From Agrobacterium tumefaciens (GTDB taxonomy: Bacteria > Pseudomonadota > Alphaproteobacteria > Rhizobiales > Rhizobiaceae), in contig CP048485.1 of the NCBI GenBank assembly GCA_025560025.1, positions 2,193,501 to 2,257,500 on the forward strand: DNA of 64,000 bases, given 5' to 3'. Each line of letters opens with the position of its first letter. Positions within the stretch are counted from its first letter, which is position 1. Below are positions 53,680 through 64,000 of this stretch, piece after piece. The position numbers and the translations under genes were made by a program. The notes beneath the pieces are model-generated. The model searched no databases. It saw nothing but the letters and a program-made list of their open reading frames with translations, and was not told the origin of the DNA.

Positions 53680-56250
53680 ATGACTTCAATTCTCTCTTCA
53701 CTGTCTGCTGTGCAGATTTCCAGGCTTTCCACGTCCACAATCGCCGGCCTGACCTCGGCGGACGTTAATGCCCTGGATAGCAACAGGATCAAGGCACTCA
53801 CCTCGTCTCAGATCGCCTCTTTGAGCACAGATAACCTCGCTCTTTTCGGCTCCGAAGACCTCCGCGCCATTTCGGTGAGCGCCGTCAAGGGACTAACCCT
53901 GACCCAGATCGCAAAACTGAGCTCCGCTCAGATCAACAGCCTGTCGGCATCTCAGGTCACGGCGCTGTACGCCAGCCAGATTGAAGCCCTGTCGACTGAA
54001 CAGATCAAGGCGCTGAACTCTACTCAGATTGCCGGTCTCAGCTCCGCGCAGATCGGTACCCTTAGCAGCGCCGAACTCGCGCTTTTCTCCACCGATGAGA
54101 TCAAGGCCATCAGCGTCAACGCCATCGCCAGCCTTTCCGCGGCCGCCCTCTCCGGTCTCAGCACCGAAAACGCGGCGGCACTGACAAAGACACAGATCGC
54201 AGCCCTGTCGTCAACGCAGCTTGGCGCATTGTCGACCGACAATCTGGCCGCCTTCTCCACCGATGAGATCAAGGCCATCAGCACCAGAGCCTTTGCCGGC
54301 CTCGATGCCAGCAAACTGACCACCGGCACCATCGCCGCCCTGAGCCGAGCACAGGTCGCAGCACTCTCTTCGGCACAACTCGAAGCCCTCTCGACCGATC
54401 GGATACAGGCGCTCACCTCGGATCAGATCGCAGGTCTCAGCTCCGCACAGATCGGCACCCTTAGCAGCGCCGAACTCGCGCTTTTCTCCACCGATGAGAT
54501 CAAGGCCATCAGCGTCAACGCCATCACTGGCCTTTCCGCAGCCGCCCTCTCCGGCCTCAGCAGCACCAATGCCGCGGCACTGACGAAGACACAGATCGCA
54601 GCCCTGTCCTCGACACAGCTTGGCGCTCTGTCCTCCGAGAGCCTCGCCACCTTCTCCACCGACGCGATCAAGACAATCAACACCAGAGCTCTCGCCGGCC
54701 TCGATGCCAGCAAGCTGACCACCGGCGCCATCGCTGCCCTGAGCCGAGCACAGGTCGCAGCACTCTCTTCGGCACAACTCGAAGCCCTCTCGACCGATCG
54801 CGTCCAGGCGCTCACCTCGGATCAGATTGCCGGCCTCAGCTCCGCACAGATCGGCACTCTCAGCAGCGCCGAACTCGCGCTTTTCTCCACCGACGAGATC
54901 AAGGCCATCAGCGTCAACGCCATCACCGGCCTTTCCGCGGCCGCCCTCTCCGGCCTCAGCAGCACCAATGCCGCGGCATTGACGAAGACACAGATCGCAG
55001 CCCTGTCCTCGACACAGCTTGGCGCATTGTCGATCGACAATCTGGCCGCCTTCTCCACCGATGAGATCAAGGCCATCAGCACCAGAGCCTTTGCCGGCCT
55101 CGATGCCAGCAAACTGACCACCGGCACCATCGCCGCCCTGAGCCGAGCACAGGTCGCAGCACTCTCTTCGGCACAACTCGAAGCCCTCTCGACCGATCGG
55201 ATACAGGCGCTCACCTCGGATCAGATCGCAGGTCTCAGCTCCGCACAGATCGGCACCCTTAGCAGCGCCGAACTCGCGCTTTTCTCCACCGATGAGATCA
55301 AGGCCATCAGCGTCAACGCCATCACTGGCCTTTCCGCAGCCGCCCTCTCCGGCCTCAGCAGCACCAATGCCGCGGCACTGACGAAGACACAGATCGCAGC
55401 CCTGTCCTCGACACAGCTTGGCGCTCTGTCCTCCGAGAGCCTCGCCACCTTCTCCACCGACGCGATCAAGACAATCAACACCAGAGCTCTCGCCGGCCTC
55501 GATGCCAGCAAGCTGACCACCGGCGCCATCGCTGCCCTGAGCCGAGCACAGGTCGCAGCACTCTCTTCGGCACAACTCGAAGCCCTCTCGACCGATCGCG
55601 TCCAGGCGCTCACCTCGGATCAGATTGCCGGCCTCAGCTCCGCACAGATCGGCACTCTCAGCAGCGCCGAACTCGCGCTTTTCTCCACCGACGAGATCAA
55701 GGCCATCAGCGTTAATGCCATCACCGGCCTTTCCGCAGCCGCCCTCTCCGGCCTCAGCAGCACCAATGCCGCGGCATTGACGAAGACACAGATCGCAGCC
55801 CTGTCCTCGACACAGCTTGGCGCATTGTCGACCGACAATCTGGCCGCCTTCTCCACCGATGAGATCAAGGCCATCAGCACCAGAGCCTTTGCCGGCCTCG
55901 ATGCCAGCAAGATGACCACCGGCACCATCGCTGCCCTGAGCCGAGCACAGGTCGCGGCGCTCTCCTCGACGCAGTTCGAAGCCCTCTCGACCGAGCGGAT
56001 ACAGGCACTTACTTCGGATCAGATCGCAGGTCTCAGCTCCGCACAGATCGGCACCCTCAACAGCGACGAGCTCAAGCTCTTCTCTACCGATGAGATCAAG
56101 GCCATCGGCATCAATGCCATCGCCGGTCTCACCACAGCCACCCTCACCGGTCTCGGCAGCACCAATGCTGGAGCGTTCTCGTCCCAACAGCTCGGGGTGA
56201 TGAACGATGGACAGGTCGAGGCTATCATCAAGGCCTACAAGACAGTGTAA
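53680..56250 (+). CDS. Long octapeptide-repeat protein, unknown function
   Basis: Protein of 856 residues with no cysteine noticed and no signal peptide visible. Almost the whole length is one 8-residue pattern: Leu/Ile/Phe, Ser/Thr, any, any, Gln/Asp/Glu or another polar residue, Ile/Val/Leu, any, Ala/Gly (for example LSTDEIKA, LSSAQIGT, LTSDQIAG). About 105 units fit, with a 5-residue insert inside the LDASKLTTGTIAA unit. Position 2 is Ser or Thr in nearly every unit. I do not know the fold; S-x-x-E/Q capping suggests short helical turns. Similar repeats occur in secreted proteobacterial proteins as far as I remember. Neighbouring glycosyltransferase genes suggest it is glycosylated. AAAGGGA precedes the ATG. 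Confidence 0.85.
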   Translation: MTSILSSLSAVQISRLSTSTIAGLTSADVNALDSNRIKALTSSQIASLSTDNLALFGSEDLRAISVSAVKGLTLTQIAKLSSAQINSLSASQVTALYASQIEALSTEQIKALNSTQIAGLSSAQIGTLSSAELALFSTDEIKAISVNAIASLSAAALSGLSTENAAALTKTQIAALSSTQLGALSTDNLAAFSTDEIKAISTRAFAGLDASKLTTGTIAALSRAQVAALSSAQLEALSTDRIQALTSDQIAGLSSAQIGTLSSAELALFSTDEIKAISVNAITGLSAAALSGLSSTNAAALTKTQIAALSSTQLGALSSESLATFSTDAIKTINTRALAGLDASKLTTGAIAALSRAQVAALSSAQLEALSTDRVQALTSDQIAGLSSAQIGTLSSAELALFSTDEIKAISVNAITGLSAAALSGLSSTNAAALTKTQIAALSSTQLGALSIDNLAAFSTDEIKAISTRAFAGLDASKLTTGTIAALSRAQVAALSSAQLEALSTDRIQALTSDQIAGLSSAQIGTLSSAELALFSTDEIKAISVNAITGLSAAALSGLSSTNAAALTKTQIAALSSTQLGALSSESLATFSTDAIKTINTRALAGLDASKLTTGAIAALSRAQVAALSSAQLEALSTDRVQALTSDQIAGLSSAQIGTLSSAELALFSTDEIKAISVNAITGLSAAALSGLSSTNAAALTKTQIAALSSTQLGALSTDNLAAFSTDEIKAISTRAFAGLDASKMTTGTIAALSRAQVAALSSTQFEALSTERIQALTSDQIAGLSSAQIGTLNSDELKLFSTDEIKAIGINAIAGLTTATLTGLGSTNAGAFSSQQLGVMNDGQVEAIIKAYKTV
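54024..56018 (+). repeat. Five tandem 399-bp units (133 aa) in an A-B-A-B-A order, with 798-bp higher-order copies
   Basis: Units start at 54024, 54423, 54822, 55221 and 55620, with a partial sixth from 56019. Units 2 and 4 translate to identical amino acid sequences. They differ from units 1, 3 and 5 by the same substitutions (for example LSSESLATFSTDAIKTIN in place of LSTDNLAAFSTDEIKAIS). The stretches 54421-55218 and 55219-56016 are nearly identical in DNA, so the 798-bp block was probably duplicated recently. Each 133-residue unit is sixteen octads plus five residues. Confidence 0.92.
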
Positions 56251-56352
56251 GGCCCGAAGAAACCAGACAATCTACGACGCGGCTCAAGGTCGCGTCGTAG
56301 CATGGATGCATTTTAATTCCAGAATGCGCCCAGAGGACATCGAGTTTCCATC

Positions 56353-57320
56353 ATGGCAAAGATATCCGTCATCATTCCGGCCTTCAACATAGCCAGTCTC
56401 ATCGGCGAGACGCTCGACAGCGTTCTGCGCAATGAAACCGATATGGATATCGTCGTCATCGACGATGCCTCCACCGACAATACTTGCGACATCGTTGAGC
56501 AATATATGGCGCAATACGCCAATATAAGGCTGATGCGCAATGAGATGAACACCGGGCCGGGCGTCGCCCGCAACAGGGCGCTGGCGACCATCGACAGCGA
56601 ATATTGCCTGTTTCACGATGCCGACGACCTCCTGGCTGCAGGAGCCATCGATACAGTCCTGCCCCTGATGGATGAGACGAATGTCGATGTCGCGGCATTC
56701 AGATATAATGTGCTCAGAACGGCCGATGGCCCACCCGGGGAGATGCCCCCTATCGACAGGAATATCTGGAACGACGTCCTCGGTAACCGCGACAGGGCAC
56801 TGATCGATCTCGATACGGCCCCGTACAGTTCCTGGTGACGATCAACTACCCATGGAACAAGATTTTGCGGACGTCATTCATCCGCCGGACAGGCTGGCGT
56901 TTCTCCACGGCACGGATCAACGAAGACATCCTGCCGCACTGGGCAGCCTATATGAATGCCGGACAATTCCTGGCCATTAACAGCAGCCTGACGACACACC
57001 GCCTTGTTCCCGGTCGCGAGCAGCACACGAGTACCTTCGACGAGCGCCGCCTGGACATGTTCGCGGCGCTTAAGGACGCGGAGAAGCTTTTCAACGATAG
57101 CCCGATCTTCAGAGCGAAATATTATCCGATCTTCATCATCTTCAAGGCGGGTTTGCTGGAATGGGCAAACAGGCAGATGCGGCATGATCTGCTCGGCCTT
57201 TTCCGGGAACATGCCGCTCATTCCTACCAATACTTCACGGACGAGGATTTCGACAGCGTCTATCAGATCAATCCATCAATTGCGCTGGCGAGCTACAGGA
57301 TGAAACATTCCTATCGCTAG
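56353..57320 (+). pseudogene. GT2-family glycosyltransferase interrupted by one-base frameshift
   Basis: Two reading frames (56353-56838 and 56835-57320) together encode a GT2 protein of about 322 residues. The first has the N-terminal ISVIIPAFN, the nucleotide-binding VVIDDAS near residue 37 and the metal-binding DADD near 92. The second continues with FLVTINYPWNKILRTSF and a helical C-terminus. In the region 56815-56825, ACGGCCCCGTACAG, adding one C to the four-C tract would join the frames as Thr-Ala-Pro-Val-Gln-Phe. The gene is therefore either a sequencing error, a true inactivation or a phase-variable tract. Function would be transfer of a sugar, donor unknown. It starts 103 bp after the repeat-protein gene. 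Confidence 0.8.
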
Positions 57321-57533
57321 AACATGCGAAAAGCCTGACCCGTAATAACAGCGTCAGCGGTTCAAAACATGGGAGTCTGACTGTCAATAAACTTCAACAT
57401 GCGATCCATAAGCTTGGCACGACATTGATGCTGACGTGACACATCCAGCCCCAGGCAAGTTATCTACTATAACTAAAAATGACCCGTCTGGGCCGCTTCT
57501 ACTTTCGACCTTGTCGTTTTACCGCAGGATGCC

Positions 57534-59576
57534 ATGACCGCCAGCCACGCCTCTACTTCAAACGACGATGCTCCGAGCGCACTTGATCTGGCGCGGAACC
57601 AGCAACTCAGTCTTCTGGATCTTTTGCGTCTGGCCGAGGCTCTTGGTGCCGCCGGTCAGCTAACCGCCGCCGGGGAACTCTACAAAACCTGGGTCGCATT
57701 CAACGACAATAATCCCGCAATCCACGTCGCCTACTTCAACTACGCTGTCGTGCTAAGCCAGCTTGGTGATAGCGCAGGCGCCGTCCAGGCGTTTCACGCC
57801 TGCTTAAAGGCCAATCCGCAATTCGCTCCCGGCCACATCAATCTCGGTCGCGTGCTTGAAGATGCCGGCCTGATCGGTCAGGCGGTGGAGCAATGGTCGC
57901 AATATGCCGAGGCCACGAAAAATCTCGATGCCGAAGCGGTTGAGCATCGGCATTTGGTCCTGCAGAACATTGGCCGGGTCCTCGAAAGTGCCGGAAAACT
58001 TGAGGAGGCTGAAGCCGCTTTGCTGCAGGCGTTCGAGCTGCGGCCGGAGGCGCCGGAATCAGGTCAACACTGGGCAGCGTTGCGACAGCGCCAGTGCAAA
58101 TGGCCGGTGCTTGAACCATCGAGCCACGTCCCTGCCCGCAAGATGCTTGACGCCATGTCATCGCTGACGTTGAGTTGCTACGCCGACGATCCAATGTTCC
58201 AGCTTGCCAAAGCCTATCGCCTGAGCAAAACGCTGATTGGCGCACGTCCGGACCTCACCCGCTTTCCGCGCAGATTGCCGAAACACAAGTCCGGGACCGG
58301 TCAACGTCTGCGCGTCGGCTACCTCTCATCGGATCTTCGCGATCATGCCGTCGGCTTCGCTCTCTGCGAGGTTCTGGAGCTGCACGACAGGAACAGTCTT
58401 GAGGTCTTCGCTTATTATTCCGGCAATGTACGCAATACGGACAGCACCCAGCAGAGGATAAAAGCCGCGGTCCATTGCTGGCGGGATATTCACGGCCTGG
58501 ATGATAGCTCTGCCGCATCGCAGATCATATCCGATGAAATCGATATCCTGATCGACGTGAACGGCTACACCAAGGACGCACGCGCAAAAATTTTCGCCTA
58601 TAGGCCTGCGCCGGTCATCGTCAGCTTCTGCGGCTACCCCGGATCGATGGGAAGCCCGTTCCATCAGTATCTGATCTCCGACGGGTATATGATCCCGGAG
58701 GAGAACGAAATCTATTACACCGAAAAGGTGCTGCGCATCGCGTGCGATCAGCCGCTCGACCGCAAGCGGCCCATCGCGGAGCGACCGAGCCGAGCAGACG
58801 TCGGACTGCCGGAGGACGCATTCGTTTATGCCAGCTTCAACGGCATGCAGAAGATCACGCAAAACTGCTTTGCACGATGGATGACGATCCTGTCGCAGAC
58901 GCCGGGCAGCCTATTGTGGCTCCTGACGGGCGATGAAGATGTCAATCAGCGCCTGCGAGACGTCGCGCAACGGAACGGCGTCGCACCCGAGCGGCTCGTA
59001 TTCGCGCCGAAAGTCCCGAACCCGATGCATATTGCCCGTATCGGCGTCGCCGATCTGTTTCTGGACACCTTCCCCTATGGCGCACATTCCACCGCGGCTG
59101 ATGCGATAACATCCGGCCTGCCCGTCCTCACCATGTCAGGCAAGACATTTGCCGCGCGTTTCTGCGGCAGCATCGTCACCGCAGCCGGTGTCCCGGAGAT
59201 GCTCTGCTCGTCGCCCGAAGACTATGTCGCCCGCGCCGTGGGTTTTGCCCACGACAGGAAGAGCCTTCTTAAGGTGAGAGAGTCGATCGCCCGGCAAAGC
59301 GACACAAGTGTATTGCGCGATATTCCTGCCCTGGCACGGCGTCTGGACGAACTGTTCTGGCAAATGCAGGGCGAATGCGAACGCGGCGAGACGCCTGTGC
59401 CGGATCTCAGCAATCTCGATCTCTACTATGACGTGGGTGCGGAAGCCGTATTGGAAAATATCGAGTTTGAGGACGAACAAAGCTACCGCAGACGCTACCT
59501 CAAGAAGCTCAATCAGTGGCACGACTATGCGCCGATCCCATATGACCGTCGCCTGTGGCAGACACCAAAAGACTGA
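57534..59576 (+). CDS. TPR-containing GT41 (O-GlcNAc transferase / SPINDLY-like) glycosyltransferase
   Basis: Protein of 680 residues. The N-terminal part (about 15-180) is a helical TPR array with repeats such as FAPGHINLGRVLEDAGLIGQA near 100. The C-terminal part (about 250-640) is the GT41 catalytic region with RLRVGYLSSDLRDHAVG near 265, GYPGSMGSP near 365 and the donor-binding DTFPYGAHSTAADAITSGLPV near 510. Eukaryotic relatives glycosylate Ser/Thr of cytoplasmic proteins; bacterial relatives modify flagellin or adhesins. Its place 3.3 kb after a Ser/Thr-rich repeat gene on the same strand makes that protein a candidate substrate, an inference. Donor sugar is not predicted. No signal peptide: it acts in the cytoplasm. 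Confidence 0.87.
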   Translation: MTASHASTSNDDAPSALDLARNQQLSLLDLLRLAEALGAAGQLTAAGELYKTWVAFNDNNPAIHVAYFNYAVVLSQLGDSAGAVQAFHACLKANPQFAPGHINLGRVLEDAGLIGQAVEQWSQYAEATKNLDAEAVEHRHLVLQNIGRVLESAGKLEEAEAALLQAFELRPEAPESGQHWAALRQRQCKWPVLEPSSHVPARKMLDAMSSLTLSCYADDPMFQLAKAYRLSKTLIGARPDLTRFPRRLPKHKSGTGQRLRVGYLSSDLRDHAVGFALCEVLELHDRNSLEVFAYYSGNVRNTDSTQQRIKAAVHCWRDIHGLDDSSAASQIISDEIDILIDVNGYTKDARAKIFAYRPAPVIVSFCGYPGSMGSPFHQYLISDGYMIPEENEIYYTEKVLRIACDQPLDRKRPIAERPSRADVGLPEDAFVYASFNGMQKITQNCFARWMTILSQTPGSLLWLLTGDEDVNQRLRDVAQRNGVAPERLVFAPKVPNPMHIARIGVADLFLDTFPYGAHSTAADAITSGLPVLTMSGKTFAARFCGSIVTAAGVPEMLCSSPEDYVARAVGFAHDRKSLLKVRESIARQSDTSVLRDIPALARRLDELFWQMQGECERGETPVPDLSNLDLYYDVGAEAVLENIEFEDEQSYRRRYLKKLNQWHDYAPIPYDRRLWQTPKD

Positions 59577-60899
<1,323 letters not shown>

Positions 60900-60930
60900 C
60901 TGCTTGAATGACAATTTCCGCACAACACCA

Positions 60931-60959
60931 AAAGGGCCCTGAGTTTCCTCGGGCCCTTT
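60931..60959. terminator. Bidirectional terminator between glf and the tRNA-fMet end of the rRNA operon
   Basis: Perfect 9-bp stem AAAGGGCCC/GGGCCCTTT with an 11-nt loop. On the minus strand the stem ends in CCCTTTTGG, a short T-run, 28 bp beyond the tRNA 3' end. On the plus strand it lies 32 bp after the glf stop. Confidence 0.8.
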
Positions 60960-60984
60960 GATAAGTCCTGAATGTCTTATGAGT

Positions 60985-61063
<79 letters not shown>

Positions 61064-61210
61064 TTACCAGCGTAAATCCCTATTGGATTTATCGCGACTG
61101 CATCACAGGGAAGCTGTGATGGCTAGTGCCGGAGCAAATTGCGGAAGGCGATTTGTCTCCTGTTAGGGACGCACGAGGCGTTTGCCTTATGGTTTTAAGT
61201 CCCGGAATGC

Positions 61211-61231
61211 AAAAAGGCCGCGTAAGCGGCC
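61211..61231 (-). terminator. Intrinsic terminator between 5S rRNA and tRNA-fMet
   Basis: On the minus strand GGCCGC-TTAC-GCGGCC is followed by TTTTT, a classic terminator lying about 57 bp after 5S and 148 bp before the tRNA gene. Transcription of the tRNA must pass it by antitermination or begin from its own promoter. Confidence 0.75.
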
Positions 61232-61287
61232 CTATGTATCGGCTGGGCCGAAGTTTGTTTAGAGAAGATAGAATGTTGCGTTTTGCA

Positions 61288-61405
61288 GACCTGGCAGCGA
61301 CCTACTCTCCCGCGTCTTGAGACGAAGTACCATTGGCGCTGGGGCGTTTCACGGCCGTGTTCGGAAAGGGAACGGGTGCAGCCGCCCCGCGATAACCACC
61401 AGGTC
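61288..61405 (-). rRNA. 5S ribosomal RNA
   Basis: On the minus strand the gene begins GACCTGGTGGTTATCGCGGG and ends CTGCCAGGTC; these termini pair as the 5S helix I. Internal features include GTGAAACGCCCCAGCGCC and the loop-B-like sequences expected of alpha-proteobacterial 5S. Boundaries are set by the terminal helix and may be off by a base or two. Confidence 0.95.
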
Positions 61406-61656
61406 GGCAAAACGCAACATTGAACATGTTTTCACATGCGTGTTGTTTCGAGAAGCTGGGAAGCTTGCGCTTCGTTTTAATTTACACGTCTTTCTGTGAC
61501 TGGTCCGCTTGCCTGCCTTGCTCGATGTTGAGTTTGGCAGCCATACAGGACGCTAGTCCGTCGCCAATCGTTTGGCGCGCCGTCCGCAGGGCCTTGTGGC
61601 CCGTGAGGACAGAAGATGATGTCATCAAGCTTTGCTTGATGAACATATTCAATGGG

Positions 61657-64000
<2,344 letters not shown>

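Noticed and set aside
54211..56187. A 658-residue open frame antisense to the repeat protein gene, rich in Gly-Ala-Glu and Cys
   Set aside because: It exists because the sense repeat has a strict period divisible by three, so no stop arises on the opposite strand. It has no ribosome site and low-complexity unnatural composition.
53680..56250. CRISPR array or mobile element as the explanation of the repeats
   Set aside because: The repeats are contiguous, in frame and protein-coding, with no unique spacers, terminal inverted repeats or transposase.
56815..56840. Programmed ribosomal frameshifting in the GT2 gene
   Set aside because: No canonical slippery heptamer or clear downstream stem-loop is seen at the junction, so a one-base indel is a simpler explanation.

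Overview
The window looks like the circular chromosome of an Agrobacterium (Rhizobiaceae). The strongest evidence is a telomere resolvase gene (telA) immediately downstream of lpiA-acvB. From memory, this is the order in A. tumefaciens C58, where TelA maintains the ends of the linear chromosome. GC-rich coding sequence, a RIME-like palindromic repeat, a graRDAFCBEK-type gamma-resorcylate cluster and an rRNA operon with an initiator tRNA-Met after 5S all fit.

Layout. 1-7.1 kb: a peptide ABC transporter operon (binding protein, two permeases, two ATPases) followed by a serine D-aminopeptidase-like gene, with a divergent M19 dipeptidase; together a peptide uptake and hydrolysis unit. 7.2-13.3 kb: a small membrane protein, then lpiA (lysyl-phosphatidylglycerol synthase/flippase), acvB and telA. 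13.4-20.7 kb: a complete gamma-resorcylate pathway (transporter, YciI-like protein, hydroxyquinol dioxygenase, maleylacetate reductase, decarboxylase, two-component resorcinol hydroxylase) with a divergent MarR regulator and a palindromic operator. 20.8-24.3 kb: a small lipoprotein, an outer-membrane beta-barrel protein and a two-component system. 24.5-27.3 kb: a TetR regulator divergent from an old-yellow-enzyme/FAD flavoprotein. 27.3-33.5 kb: a PmrAB/QseBC-like two-component system, a DsbD-DsbA pair, and an oppositely oriented L,D-transpeptidase-DsbA pair. Each of the two thiol-redox units is preceded by the same 17-bp CTTAAG-N5-CTTAAG box, suggesting one envelope redox/cell-wall regulon. 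33.6-42.2 kb: an AfuABC-like ABC transporter with two paralogous binding proteins and a divergent two-component system. 42.3-46.9 kb: AraC regulator/aldo-keto reductase and dgdA/LysR (dialkylglycine decarboxylase) pairs. 47-52.9 kb: an alternative aa3-type cytochrome c oxidase cluster with two subunit-III-like genes, a subunit IV, a cytochrome c and a DUF2189 membrane protein.

53-60.9 kb is the most unusual part. An AT-rich 5' region precedes an 856-residue Ser/Thr-rich protein made almost wholly of an 8-residue repeat, nested in 133- and 266-residue units. It is followed on the same strand by a GT2 glycosyltransferase with a single-base frameshift, a TPR/GT41 (O-GlcNAc-transferase-like) glycosyltransferase and UDP-galactopyranose mutase. 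I infer a dedicated glycosylation locus for a repeat protein; no function is demonstrated. The window ends in the 3' part of an rRNA operon on the minus strand (23S partial, 5S, tRNA-fMet).

All functional calls rest on reading translated sequence and remembered family features; no database search was run.
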